Below are positions 1-10,781 of a DNA stretch of 64,000 nt, in pieces. The notes beneath the pieces are model-generated. The model was given only the letters and a program-made list of their open reading frames with translations, was not told the DNA's origin and searched no databases. How positions within the stretch are numbered: position 1 is the first letter of the stretch; each line of letters starts with the position of its first letter. A program made the translations under genes and the position numbers. Origin of the DNA: Histoplasma ohiense (Eukaryota > Ascomycota > Eurotiomycetes > Onygenales > Ajellomycetaceae); NCBI GenBank assembly GCA_017607445.1, contig JAEVHH010000004.1:2170001-2234000 (forward strand), read 5' to 3'.

Positions 1-1270
1 AGGTAATTGTAAACCCAACTTAAAATGCCCTCCTCATGTTACTGTGCCGTTTCCGGCCGTTTTTTATAGCTACCCAGCGTCCGGCGGCGGAAGATCAATA
101 TCAGATGATAGTCCAAGTCCATACGTTGGTTTCATCGATATTGAAAATACGTTTCCAAGGGAAGACAAAACAAACCAAAAAAGTCGGCGGCGCTATGCCA
201 GCCCACTAAAACATGTTGATAAACATATAGAAGTGGGCACTACTATGTCAGATGTGAATACAAATGTTACAACACAACAGGAATGGCGTAGGAAGGAGAA
301 GCGATCGCGACGGTCATCATCTCCAAAATCACCCCCTGGAGGGTGTTACAGAATACCACAACTAGGCCAACTACAAATCATCATTAAAAATCCCAACAAA
401 ACTGCAGTGAAACTATTCCTCGTTCCTTACGAATTAGAAGGAATGGAACCAGGAACTAAAACCTTTATCCGACAGCGAAGTTATTCAGCTGGACCGATTA
501 TTGACATGCCCCTGTCAGCCAGGACAAATATTGGAACCGACCCAACAGAAGCTTCCTTGGGTATGAACGAAGATCCAGCCGGCAAGCCGATACTAAGATA
601 TTTGATTCATCTGAATATTTGCTGTCCTTCCCGCGGTCGCTTTTACCTCTACTCGGGAATCCGTGTCGTTTTTGCGAATAGAGTCCCGGACGGTAAAGAG
701 AAGTTGATAAATGAAATTCAGTACCCTGATCCTCAATATAGCCCTTATAAACCCTCCAAGGAAATTGCCAGTAGGCACAGAAATGCTGGTTATGGGCCTA
801 GTTTACAACCCATAACTCCAATGAGGATTGGCCTCAACAAGCGCGAGCCTAACTTTTATGCTCAGTCGCCTCCACTACCCCATTTAAAGACTCTCAATTT
901 CGGTCTCCCCGTTCATGCGTCTGGAAATGCTCGACTAGATGCCTCGGATTGCGAGAAACGTGGGATGGAGGAGCATGATCCACATGGCCCTCACTCGCTG
1001 TTCGGTAATTTTTTGAGTCAAGCTCCTTCTAACCCAAGTGACCTCCCCACTCTTCCGCTACCTTCAATTAACTCGTTACCTTCGCTCGACCTGCCAAGTT
1101 CGAGTGCAGACGCAAATAATATGTACAGCAAACGGCAAAAGGGTGATGTTGGATATGGAAGCCCTTCGGGGATGAGCTCGATCGGAAGCGAAACGGGAGA
1201 GAGCCTACTGGCGCGAAAACTGAGAAAGCTAGATGTTATGTTAAATCCAGACGTGTCGGACGAAAAGTAA
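1..1270 (+). CDS. Atos/FAM214-like protein, 5'-truncated (C-terminal 400 residues)
   Basis: This is the 3' part of a gene that begins outside the window. The first two bases look like an exon end (AG before GTAATT), an intron runs to the TTTTTTATAG acceptor at 69, and the last exon is 70-1270. The phase fits, because AG plus C gives a serine codon. The conserved block contains GCYRIPQLGQLQIII and, further on, a short segment with LRYLIHL and RGRFYLYSGIRVVF. This pairing matches the Atos-like conserved domain (DUF4210) followed by the 'chromosome segregation during meiosis' domain, as in animal Atos/FAM214 and fungal relatives. The remainder is low-complexity, Ser/Pro-rich and probably disordered. 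Family knowledge points to a nuclear regulatory protein; the function in this fungus is not known. Domain assignment is fairly secure, while the full length and start cannot be seen. Confidence 0.8.
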   Translation, partial: GNCKPNLKCPPHVTVPFPAVFYSYPASGGGRSISDDSPSPYVGFIDIENTFPREDKTNQKSRRRYASPLKHVDKHIEVGTTMSDVNTNVTTQQEWRRKEKRSRRSSSPKSPPGGCYRIPQLGQLQIIIKNPNKTAVKLFLVPYELEGMEPGTKTFIRQRSYSAGPIIDMPLSARTNIGTDPTEASLGMNEDPAGKPILRYLIHLNICCPSRGRFYLYSGIRVVFANRVPDGKEKLINEIQYPDPQYSPYKPSKEIASRHRNAGYGPSLQPITPMRIGLNKREPNFYAQSPPLPHLKTLNFGLPVHASGNARLDASDCEKRGMEEHDPHGPHSLFGNFLSQAPSNPSDLPTLPLPSINSLPSLDLPSSSADANNMYSKRQKGDVGYGSPSGMSSIGSETGESLLARKLRKLDVMLNPDVSDEK

Positions 1271-2271
1271 GCGCCGCTATATATACATGATGGAACAGAT
1301 CTATTCGTGTCGTCACCATATGGCAATCAATACCGTTTGTCAATTCCAATGTCAAGCCTGCGCCATCCTCATTTCGACTTCACTAGCTTCAAATTATCTT
1401 AACTATTTTTTTTTTATGGATCTGGCGGTAATTCCACTCTTTCTCAGTACCATTTTGACTATTTTTTGTTCACCTTCCACATGGTTTATAGACAAGGCGG
1501 GGAGCGAACGGCAACGCGTTGAATTGGATAATTATCAGCAAATCGGCTGAATGATAAATGGAAGTGTGTATCTACGCGTCCATATACTCCCAGCACTTTT
1601 CTTTTCTCTTTCTTCTTGCTCTGTTTGTTTTGGCCTAGCTTGAGAAGTCGGATTTTTTACTCACTTGGATATTCTGTACTGTACATACATGCAGAATAAA
1701 GTGCATCATCCATTCTTGAGCAAGCTACTTCTTCACTCCTTCGCCTACAATATTGGCCCTGCCACAACCCAACCTTTCTATAGTGGAAAAAGATAACAGA
1801 GCCTCATACATCTGCAATAACGCTAGTGAAACTATTTATTCTCAATCAACTTTCAACTAACTTCAAATCCAAGCCCTGGGAATATAACTAAAGGTTATCC
1901 ACTTCCACTCCTTGGCAAAGTGGAATTATATAACGTGGTGGTAAGCATGTGGATATATACATTGGTTTCACGTTCAGCCTGATGATATATATAAAGCAAT
2001 TTTAACACAAATTTATATTTGAGGCCATGAACGATCCTTCACCGTGCTAATTCCAGATAGATCGAAGGAGAGAAGTTCGCTATGATGGTGCTATGTAAAG
2101 GTGGTGACAAGCTCGGTAGCGGAGAATCCTGGCGACAACACTTAAAAATATAATCTCACGACACAAGGCTTATTGCGTCTCAATAGTAAATTATGCTTGC
2201 CGGGTACATATATGTACAAAGGATGCTGAAGAAAGCCATTTGGGAAATTTTATAACTAATTTCTTTCAATT
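1271..2271. other. Convergent intergenic region, no gene seen
   Basis: This is AT-rich spacer between two converging genes, holding the 3' ends of the Atos-like gene and of CAP. Only short unsupported reading frames occur, with no RNA gene signature. Confidence 0.6.
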
Positions 2272-4077
2272 TTATCCAGCATGCTCGACAATTTCGCTGA
2301 TGGCAGCCCCATTCCTCACAACGGTTCGGATCTGCTCAGGAATGGGCAATTCCTTGGAGTCGTCATCCGTTCCTTCCTTAGGCGGCACGACGATATTCAC
2401 GTTGGAGCATTTACTGCTGAAAATCTCAGTATTCAAGCTCGCCTGGCTCAGGTACAGACTTGCTCCATCGACCTGATCAAGCAAGATAGTCGGGACAACG
2501 CCATCAATCTGCAGGGCAAATGTAGGGGATTTAATGACATCAACGCTGCTCACAAGTGAGTCAACGATGACGGAGAGGCCCGTACAATTGTCAATGGATA
2601 TAGCGTTGGCTTTACCGTTAATCTTGACAATCGCTTTATTGCAATGGGATATTAAGATCGAGTGCGAGAGTTGAGCGGGTACCTCGATAATGTCGGTAAT
2701 GCTATCATAATGCTCAATGTACCATTTATTGCCATCAAGCTGCTTGCGTGAAGGTTTTTTAGAACGCATGCTTTCGGGTTTTGGTTTCTTGCTTGGAACT
2801 GGTGATTTTCCACGGGCAGTGGGGGATGTCGCACCGCCCCTTGAATCGCTGCGGTCAGGGACAAGCGAACCAGCCCGAAGGCTAGGATTCTTATGTGTCA
2901 TTTCCGACTTGTCGACTTTTCGGAGGCCTGAGGTGATCGCAGACCCTTTGTTCAATTGCTCGAAAACAGATGACATATCACCAGTCGGTACTGCCTTCGG
3001 CGGAGCTACTCCACCAGCTGGGGGTGGAGGCGGGGGAGGGGGGCCACCTGCGCCAGCGGTAGGAGGTGGGGGGAGGGGGAGGAGGCGGTGGTAATGTAGA
3101 GCCCGTCGGCGAACCGGACTGAACCTGTTTCAAAGCCTCAGTTACGTCGACTCCATCCCGGTTGTTCCATGTCAAGCCATTCGGATAATGTTCCTTAATA
3201 TAGGTGACAAGAGATTTAAAAATTTGATAATATGATTGAATAAATGCGACATGAAGATCGTCCCTTTAAAATGTTAGATACCATTCTTTCGCCTTAAGAT
3301 TATCTGCAAGGGTGTATGTCCACTTACTTTCCCTTATATTCCCTCAGCACTCTGTCTCCGTAGAATTGGGCACCAGCAATAGATTCCCGAACAAACTCTG
3401 CGGGCCTGGGTTCAAAGAACCACCCCAAAGAAACCACCCCTTCAGCTACGGCGCTCAAGTGGTTGAATAGAGGAGATGGTCTGTTCGCTTCCCGGATGTT
3501 ATTAATTTCATCTGAGGCTTTGCGCAGGTCGCCCAAAAGGTCTGGTGATTGCTGGTCCGGTTTCTTGGCCTTCAAGGCGATGTAGAGGTAGGTCCTTTCC
3601 GCCTCGAAAGCCCGAAGAATCGCTTTAGACTGCATTTCCAGGTTAGAGACATGGTTCACGCAAACACGCACATTACACCAAATTATACCTGTTCCACAGC
3701 TGGTTCCCCAAGCCTTTTACTAAGTTCGACGAAGTTCGTCACCTCCTTGTTGATCAGGGCATCGAAATCCTCGATCTGACGAGGTGGCGGTTCCACGACA
3801 GAAGGGGCCGGAGGCACTGGACTTGATGTGGCTTTTGGGGAGGCCGAAACAGCACTTGCTACAATCCCATCAGCGGCAGGGCTATCCGGATTCGAGGCCT
3901 CAAGAGAAGCTGCCATGTCCTCGAGACGCGAGGTGGCAGCCTCGAGCCTACGATCGCAAACTGTCAGTTGTTCCGATCATTGACAAAGGAAGGAACTCAT
4001 GACCCCTAGTTAAACAATGGTTTACAAACTTACCGCTTGATGAGGGTTGTGAAACTATTCATGTGGTGGGAAGTCAT
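2272..4077 (-). CDS. srv2: Adenylyl cyclase-associated protein (CAP/Srv2), with a one-base frame break
   Basis: CAP binds adenylyl cyclase and recycles actin, coupling Ras/cAMP signalling to the cytoskeleton. Exons on the minus strand are 4077-4034, 3947-3689, 3629-3328 and 3263-2272, with GT/AG at each junction. The start is set by the short first exon (MTSHHMNSFTTLIKR), which splices directly into LEAATSRLEDMA, the hallmark CAP amino terminus. The helical N domain includes AERTYLYIALKAKKPD and FIQSYYQIFKSLVTYIKEHYP. A proline-rich linker and a C-terminal CARP beta domain follow (for example WYIEHYDSITDIIEV and INGKANAISIDNC). In the proline linker the frame shifts by one base in a C run (G run on + near 3068-3080), so the open frame ends in a stop near 2978 unless one base is removed. 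With that correction the product is about 531 residues, normal for the family. It is divergent from the PfkB gene. Confidence 0.93.
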
Positions 4078-4529
4078 GGTTTGCGTTTTTTGAGAAATAC
4101 CTGACGGTCAAGCTGGAAGCTTGGGATGAGGTGTCAAATAAGGAGGGGGCCTATCCAAAGAAACAATTGGGAGTAAGGACGATGGCGAAGCCTCCAGATG
4201 ATGATATATAGAAAATGGGAAATAAAGTTGCCTAGCGATGGGGGTGTTGAGTTACTCCCTGCACGGCGAGGTTGTCGATGAAGTTGAGATGATGGCCAGG
4301 AGAAGTCGATAATGGATGTTCCTGCGCTAACGCGGGAGCTTGCGTCTACGATGCGTAAATAACCGTATTACCGCCCAAGAACAACGACATGTCTGCTTAG
4401 AACCCTCCCCTCACACAAGGACCACATCACTGACATCTCCTTTCCAATGAGATCGTATCGGTAGTGTGCAATTGACTAGATAGATTAGTACCTCGTCTAT
4501 GACTAATTTACCTATGTCTGATATGATTG
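4078..4529. promoter_or_regulatory. Divergent promoter region, CAP / PfkB-like
   Basis: About 450 bp separate the two divergent start codons. No recognisable operator was identified. The interval is assigned as shared promoter from gene orientation alone. Confidence 0.45.
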
Positions 4530-5835
4530 ATGTCTTCAAAAAGTGCTAGCAACCTACCACTTCGACATATTAGCTTCTGCACACTGGGAATGTTCATTAT
4601 CGGTCAGTCATTTTTCCTCGCAAATTAGAGTGGTTATGCATGTATACAACAACTCCTTACGCTCCGTAAATACAGATGAGATTGAGTTTCCAGCTCCTCG
4701 GCCACTACTAAAAAACATCATCGGAGGTGCTGGTGCCTATGCCGCTGTTGGTGCGCGAATGCTAGCGGGAAAGGAACATTCCCGGTCAGTTAGCTGGATA
4801 GTCGATGCTGGCTCCGATTTCCCTCCTGAAATACGACACATAATTTCATCATGGGATACCTCCTGTGAACTGAGGGAGTCTTCAGAAAGACTAACTACAC
4901 GGGCTTGGAATGGATATGGCCCGAATGAGAAAAGGAGTGAGTAAACAGATACTTTTACTGCGGAGTTCACTTGGCAATTGCCGCTTACTGACTCCTCTAT
5001 GCGGGACATGTAAACAGACTTCCGGTATCTTACACCAAAACTTCGCTTGGACCATAACTCTCTTTCGCAATCTCAGGTATTCTCCAGGTCATTCCACATG
5101 GTCTGCTCCTCCGAGCGCTGCTGTCAGATTGTCGAGGGGATACTTCAGAGACGGGAAGAGATTTTGCAAAGCAAGGAGGTTGATCCATCTATTGCCGAGC
5201 AGCGTCCAATTTTTGTGTGGGAGCCGGTGCCGGATTCCTGCCACCCAAAGGAGCTTCCAATGTTCTATAAGGCTCTGAAATATGTAGACGTAGTCAGCCC
5301 GAATGACCTTGAATTCGCTGCCATGTTTGGGAATGAATCATGGAATTACGGAAATAGCAGTGACCGAGCCATAGCGGACGCCATTGTGAAATCCGGAATT
5401 GGACAAGACGGAAGTGGAATACTTGTGGTCAGAGCAGGGAAGGATGGCTGCTATGCGTTCTGCGGAGATCTTTCTTTGCATATTCCATCGTATCGCGGTC
5501 TGAAAGTGGTTGATCCAACAGGCGCCGGAAATGCTTTTCTTGGAGCCCTTTCTCAGGCGCTCGTTAGCATTGACCGAAATGCTCCTGAAGCTGTTGTGGC
5601 TACACTTATGGAATCCGAAGAATGGGCATCCGTTATCAACGCATGGGGAGAGCACGGGCGGATTCCGGCAGCGTTGGTTTGTGCAACTGTGGCGGCTAGT
5701 TTTGTAATCGAACAAGTAGGGATGCCGAACATATCCTATTCCGGCGGAGAAGAGTCATGGAATGGCGAAAGTTTTAGAGCACGGCTCCGGCTGTATACGA
5801 AGCAACTTCATCACACCAAGGCCTTGGAAAAATAA
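4530..5835 (+). CDS. Mak32-like PfkB-family protein
   Basis: This belongs to the ribokinase/PfkB carbohydrate kinase fold. Exons are 4530-4602, 4676-4936 and 5018-5835, giving 383 residues. The ATG at 4530 was chosen because exon 1 (MSSKSASNLPLRH...) splices in frame to IIDEIEFPAPRPLLKNIIGGAGAYAAVGAR, the family's N-terminal glycine-rich substrate motif. Near the C terminus is VVDPTGAGNAFLGAL, the PfkB signature 2. The residue usually serving as catalytic base (GAGD) is Asn here. As I recall, yeast Mak32 and its fungal relatives share this substitution, so it is probably a family trait rather than a local mutation. Substrate and reaction are unknown, and activity may be altered or absent. Mak32 is linked in yeast to maintenance of the killer toxin-encoding RNA, but its molecular role is unclear. 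Confidence 0.88.
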
Positions 5836-5971
5836 AAAAATAAAAGATCGATTGCTTGATCGATTGATAATAGTATGTGTATCTAATCCCATTGAATCAA
5901 CGCCAAGAGGAAGATTGTACATATAATCCACAGATCTCCAACCCAAATGAACCTCCTCGCCATTGTAAATC

Positions 5972-6393
5972 TCATGATTTGCTTGCCTCTGCCAACTTCT
6001 TTTCATGTTCACATATTTGTTTGCTCCACCTGTAAATTTCATGGTAAGTAATTGCACATGTAGTAGCTTATTATAAATCTGCCGGCTGTGCGCGGGGAAA
6101 CCCACCATCGACTAGGGAAGAATCTGCCCTGTTCAGGAAATTTCGTACGGAATTCTCTGTCTGCGGAGACGCTAAAGGCCATGGCAGCAGTACCGAATAT
6201 AACAGCAGCGACTATCGCGGTATTGGTTTTCCAGTTTGCGGGTTGAGAGTACCAGCCACCAGCTGGTGACCAGACGTGCTTCGGATAGCTAAGGTTCAAA
6301 GAGTTAGCAACGCTGTTCAATTGGGGGGGAAAGCAAAGAATATTCAACAAAACCATAGCCAATTACTTACCGGACTCTGGGGCCACCTCCCAT
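5972..6393 (-). CDS. Small conserved single-span membrane protein (87 aa)
   Basis: There are three exons, 6393-6371, 6288-6106 and 6029-5972, joined at GTAAGT/CCTAG and GTGGGT/ACAG sites. The product begins MGGGPRVRYPKHVWSPAGGW and ends WWSKQICEHEKKLAEASKS. A hydrophobic segment (TAIVAAVIFGTAAMAFSV) is followed by a basic and aromatic tail with PGRFFPSRWW-like character (here QGRFFPSRWW). It resembles small fungal inner-mitochondrial-membrane or respiratory accessory proteins, but I cannot name the subunit, so no function is assigned. A mitochondrial location is inferred from size, a single membrane span and basic flanks. It is divergent from the mL44 gene, which would fit a mitochondrial theme. 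Gene reality is strongly supported by the two clean junctions. Confidence 0.8.
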
Positions 6394-6694
6394 TTTGAGC
6401 AAGAGGTTCGGATATGACTTTAACCGACGTGTGAGCGCGCAACTGACAACTGAAGAAAGCTTGAAGTTCTCAGAGATAACCCCAAGGCATAAATACACTA
6501 GCGACAAAAGAAATCTAGCGTGAATAGTAGCTTGTCACATGACCTAAACCCAAAATGTTCCTGCTCGAATTTTTTGAAGCCTCCTAGAGATTAAGAAAAA
6601 CGAACAAGCCTCCCCAGGGTGTCTACGATCTATTCAATTGCGAGTTTTAGAGCACTACCGGGGATTTGAGATTTGCCATCGAGTAGGAGCCTAA
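6394..6694. promoter_or_regulatory. Divergent promoter, 87-aa protein / mL44
   Basis: A 301-bp spacer separates two divergent starts. A TCACATGACC box is visible near 6535. No other motif is claimed. Confidence 0.45.
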
Positions 6695-7879
6695 ATGAAG
6701 AGACTGCAGCTCCTCCGATGGAGCAGTTCGGTTCTTCCATCGCGAATTCGACCTACCACGAGATATGCGTCTCCAGCTCCGCATCAGTTTTATTTCACAG
6801 CTATTCGACAGCAATCTTCTGCGTCCTCAAGTGTGCTCGCGGAGGAAAATGAACTTTGCGATGATGAGCACTCCTCAGGTTTTCACGTAAACCGAACGCC
6901 AACCCCTCCCTCGCCTCCCGTTGAAGCTGCATTGAATTCCCCTAAACTCTCTGCCATACATTCTCGACTCTCCCTTCCGCAACGATTACCACTTCAGACG
7001 CTGGCTCGAACCCTGGTTGACGAGTCTGCCGATCCTTCTCCGCAGTTCAACAATAAATCCCTTGCAATTCTAGGTAGTGATCTCTTAACATACTACACTG
7101 CTGAACATCTTATAAGCACCTATCCGCGGCTTCCAGTTAAGGTCCTTTGGGCAGCGATGTATTCCTATATTGGAGCAAAGCCGCTGGCTGCGATGACTAG
7201 GGAATGGGGTCTGGAATATGCTGCTGAGCCCGGACCAGAAGTAGACCCAGGTCTCCTACAATTTAAACGGCTACCTCCAGACACTGGATTCGAAACCAAG
7301 TCAAATGGCACATTCCTTAGACGTGATGAAAATATGGCAAAACGCAGTACAAGTGCAAGGATAATATATGGTGGCGCCTTTGGTGAATCAACACTTCCTT
7401 ATCCCGTCCACCATGAGGGCGTCACTCCCAACCGAGCTTGTGCAAATTTCATACGTGCCGTCGTGGGCGCTGTATATCTACACGCTGGTCGACCAGCGGC
7501 GAAGCAATTTTTTAAAGAACACTTCATGAGCCGCCATCTCGACATGGCCTCGTTGTTTAGCTTCCGGCAACCGACGCGAGATCTCAGCAAACTCTGCCGT
7601 CGCGAAGGCTTTGAAGACCCCGTCGCAAAAATTCTGAGCGAAACTGGTCGCCATAGCAATCGTCCTGTGTTTAACGTAGGTATTTTCTCCGGACCAGACA
7701 AGCTGGGCGAAGGGGCCGGTGGAAGCTTGAGCGAAGCGCGCTTTAGGGCTGCGGCTGCTGCGCTTAAGGGCTGGTATCTATACAGCCCGCTTGGGGTTAG
7801 GGTTCCGAGCTCGATGGAAGAAGAAGGTGCTGAGCCATGGAAACCCGTATATGTTGATCCCGGCGAAGTTATAGTATGA
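6695..7879 (+). CDS. mrpl3: Mitochondrial large ribosomal subunit protein mL44 (MRPL3 family)
   Basis: This is an intronless 394-residue protein of the mitochondrial 54S ribosome. The N terminus is basic and Ser/Arg-rich (MKRLQLLRWSSSVLPSRIRP), fitting a mitochondrial presequence. An RNase III-like domain follows at about residues 85-285, including NNKSLAILGSDLLTYYTAEHL and, later, RACANFIRAVVGAVYLHAGR. A double-stranded-RNA-binding-like domain closes the protein (VGIFSGPDKLGEGAGGSL, then EARFRAAAAALKGWYLYSP). In mL44 the RNase III fold is structural: the acidic catalytic residues of active RNase III are not in their usual sequence context. Start choice rests on the presequence and on in-frame stops upstream. 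The assignment is secure. Confidence 0.93.
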   Translation: MKRLQLLRWSSSVLPSRIRPTTRYASPAPHQFYFTAIRQQSSASSSVLAEENELCDDEHSSGFHVNRTPTPPSPPVEAALNSPKLSAIHSRLSLPQRLPLQTLARTLVDESADPSPQFNNKSLAILGSDLLTYYTAEHLISTYPRLPVKVLWAAMYSYIGAKPLAAMTREWGLEYAAEPGPEVDPGLLQFKRLPPDTGFETKSNGTFLRRDENMAKRSTSARIIYGGAFGESTLPYPVHHEGVTPNRACANFIRAVVGAVYLHAGRPAAKQFFKEHFMSRHLDMASLFSFRQPTRDLSKLCRREGFEDPVAKILSETGRHSNRPVFNVGIFSGPDKLGEGAGGSLSEARFRAAAAALKGWYLYSPLGVRVPSSMEEEGAEPWKPVYVDPGEVIV

Positions 7880-8549
7880 GCGAAAAGTCGGGGCCCCTTC
7901 AAATGCATAGCAAAATATACCAAAATTATACGGTCAATTTTTTTTTTTTCTATCTGTTTGCTGCTTTTGGTAAGGAAACATCAAGGCGGGATCACATAAC
8001 GCATTCGGCATTTTTGCTCACGTTTCCTCTTCTCCTGTTAGCCTTTTGATCGATCCCTATGACATCTTTATTGTCCTGCCTCATATTCATGTTGGGCTGC
8101 ATTCCCCTTTCTATAAGTGTTGTTCTATCGTATCTACTCTATCTCTTTCCTTTCCTCTTGAATTTAATGCACATGTACAATATTGGGAAATGAGCTTTTG
8201 TCTATCTGTTGTTGAAACGTTCCATTACTGTCTTTCTAACCCTTTCATTACCACTCCTTCTACAGACACCCTGTCACCCATCGCCTTTTGGATGAGGCTT
8301 GGCATATGCTTCTCCTATTCAGATGAGATCTTTTCCCAGGTGAATTATATCGTTTGAAAGGAATACACCTTTCTCATTGAAATTGACTTAGTACATCTAC
8401 ATGTTCAACTACGTGCATGTAGAAATAAAAATAAACATCAATTCCAAATTATTGCAAAAAATAAAACAATATATGGAAACCCCGAAAACATCGCTTGCTA
8501 TCTCGCAGACTTCCTTCCTGAAACGTGGCCGTAAGAGTATTTCAAATAT
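7880..8549. other. Convergent intergenic region, no gene seen
   Basis: The spacer lies between mL44 and the peptidase gene, is T- and CT-rich, and holds the two 3' ends. No supported reading frame or RNA was found. Confidence 0.6.
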
Positions 8550-9632
8550 TCAATTCGTCTTGGACGAATCCAAATATGCCCCATATTCATCCCAGAGATC
8601 TAATACCTCAGCACCAAATAGCCCATACCAGAATCCACGGTTAACCAACTGTTCATCGGTCACTACTCCCGCTCTCTTTCGATCCGCTTTCTCAACGGCC
8701 CCACCGTTCCCATCGCCCCCAGCACTTTCGTGCCCGCCTGACTCACCAACATACCCAACTCTCAAAAGGCGATCATTCAACATGCCCACTGCCCCTTCTC
8801 CAACCTTGACATCCTCAATCCACTCCAAGAAAAATGCTGTAACCTGGTATCCCTTATCCCAGCTGCTCCCGCGCTCAGCCTTGCTCCTCGGCCGCTTCCA
8901 ATGAGGCGGCGCAAGTCCAGCTTTCAAACGGACAAAATCTGCAACGCCTTCAATCAAGCCCGAAGGGGGGTTCGGGATAGCTGATTCCGGTTCAGCCTTG
9001 TTCGGCTCCATCTCTCCATTCTTGTGCAGTGCCGCCGCGTTAGAGTGAGGGCGAGTGTGCTGGTAGCAATGCACTAGTTCATGAGTGATCACTCCCCGCA
9101 GCTCGCGAGCTGGATCTGCGGATGTGCTACTAACGGTAGCGATGTAGGAGAGGGAAACGTGAATCTCCTTATCGAGGTCCGTACCGGTTGTGTAGGCTAC
9201 GCCAGGCATGTCGCGGACCAAGAAGGTGACGGAGCGCGTCGCTGGCAACGAGGGGTCGAAATGTGGAGATATACGGTGCGCATGGCTGCCGTCTCTGCCG
9301 CTATTGATGTTTCCAGCTTGACTAGGTTCCGACGGAGATATGTATAAGTAGGTTACAATGTTGCCTAGCGCTGTGTTGATTGCAGCATTTGGATCTGGGA
9401 TAAGATTTATGAAAGCTTTGGACGCCGGCTTGGTAAGGTCCTCCAGATGTAGCCGGAGTTTAGGGGTAGGCTGTGGCAGGGAGTAAATTCCTTTCGGGCT
9501 CGGGCTGGCGCTGTCGACTTCATTGGCCTCAATGGTGCCGTCCTCGTTTATATAATCGCCAGGGATTGGAGAGGAGCTGGGGGTTAACTGAACCCGGGAG
9601 GTCGATGGAGTGCGCATGGTTGTCAGAGTCAT
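8550..9632 (-). CDS. Peptidase of plants and bacteria (BSP family) protein
   Basis: This is a single-exon gene of 360 residues. The core carries the zinc-binding HELVH signature in RGVITHELVHCYQH near residue 185, followed by SGLIEGVADFVRLKAG and WDKGYQVTAFFLEWI. The order is typical of the basic secretory protein family (PF04450), a predicted zinc metallopeptidase. No signal peptide or membrane segment is evident, so it may be intracellular, unlike plant members. The first about 50 residues are low-complexity. Its substrate is unknown. The gene is divergent from stu1 with a spacer of about 1.1 kb. Family assignment is strong; actual protease activity is inferred from the HExxH motif only. 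Confidence 0.9.
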   Translation of the reverse strand: MTLTTMRTPSTSRVQLTPSSSPIPGDYINEDGTIEANEVDSASPSPKGIYSLPQPTPKLRLHLEDLTKPASKAFINLIPDPNAAINTALGNIVTYLYISPSEPSQAGNINSGRDGSHAHRISPHFDPSLPATRSVTFLVRDMPGVAYTTGTDLDKEIHVSLSYIATVSSTSADPARELRGVITHELVHCYQHTRPHSNAAALHKNGEMEPNKAEPESAIPNPPSGLIEGVADFVRLKAGLAPPHWKRPRSKAERGSSWDKGYQVTAFFLEWIEDVKVGEGAVGMLNDRLLRVGYVGESGGHESAGGDGNGGAVEKADRKRAGVVTDEQLVNRGFWYGLFGAEVLDLWDEYGAYLDSSKTN

Positions 9633-10781
9633 TTATGGGTGTTACGGGAATGCTGATACTGTGACAAGGCACATAACTACGCAGTATATGAAGACACCCA
9701 TATGTTTGGATATGGACTTGGAAACAGGCTCAGAGACGTTGGCATGCATATTTGGTACATTGTAAAACCAATTCGCCATCTCATTCTTGTCGATGCCATC
9801 TACTTGAACGACATGTATAACTAAAGATCATGGCCTTGTTCAGATAACTGGTAATTATTAAATATATAAATAAAGAATAAACTCTACTCCTTGAAACTTT
9901 AAATGCCAATGTCGGGGGGGTTGTGGTTCAACTGGTAAAACCACGGTTCGAGCATGAAAGTCAGTATTGTTTACAACACGAGCTTACCAGTAGTATCCTT
10001 TGCGATTTTGCTAGACATTCACATTTCTCCTACGCAGTACGGATACATCCTACATACGTAGAATAAGACGGGTACCAAATCCGAACCTCACTGTCAGTCA
10101 GGTCACAGATTCGTGAGCAGGACTGCTCGGGGTGTTTGGTCTGGCAGCGGATTAGGCCTAGCGCAGGCGGCGTGCGGTACCGCCAAGACAACGGGGTTTT
10201 GGGCAGCGAAAACAATCAAGTTACCCTTTCCGGCAATGGCCTGGCGCAACTTCGTGTCTTCCTCGTCGACTCCATCGCCGTGTCTCTTCTCCCGTACCAG
10301 CGCTGTTCTCTCTACCAGGCTACCTTGTGTGCATCTACTGCGTCGGATCCAGGTAAGCACCTCTTCTTCTTCTTCATGCGTCATTGTCAGCCCCCTTTCG
10401 CGGTTTGACGGGCCCAGCTGTGCCCTTGGTTTGTGCTACTACAAGGGTCTTCCCCTCCTCCTTCGCTTTTACAATCACGACCTATTTACTCCAAGACCGT
10501 GTGGGTTTCATCCGTTGTCGCTAATAGAATTGTTCTGCTGCAAATTGTTAGGTTCCACACGACATCGTGATCTTACTTCGAACCCCCCCCTCTCTTGGGC
10601 GCCTAGAATACTTTCTGCCATCGGTATCTAATTGCCAATTTGAGCTTGTCTACAAAAGGGGAGCAGATAGTCCGGTGATATTTCGCATAAACTCTCTGCC
10701 CTTGGTCTGGGTATATCGGTATTCGCAACACCCTATATAAACTTCCTACCAAATGAGCATTGTTGTCAAAAGATCTTGACA
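9633..10781. promoter_or_regulatory. Divergent upstream region, BSP peptidase / stu1
   Basis: About 1.15 kb without a confirmed gene. A minus-strand frame at 10103-10384 (93 codons, starting MTHEEEEEVLTW) has a plausible composition but no recognised family and no supporting splice partner, so it is not called. A tRNA-like GGTTCGA string near 9945 does not fold into a cloverleaf by eye. Confidence 0.4.

Noticed and set aside
8401..8904. 167-codon + frame opposite the BSP peptidase
   Set aside because: It is mostly antisense shadow of the peptidase C terminus.
9915..9990. tRNA-like GGTTCGA string
   Set aside because: Flanks do not fold as a cloverleaf and the D- and anticodon-arm features are missing.
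10103..10384. 93-codon minus-strand frame beginning MTHEEEEEVLTW
   Set aside because: Composition is plausible but there is no recognised family, and an overlapping + frame is longer; left uncalled.
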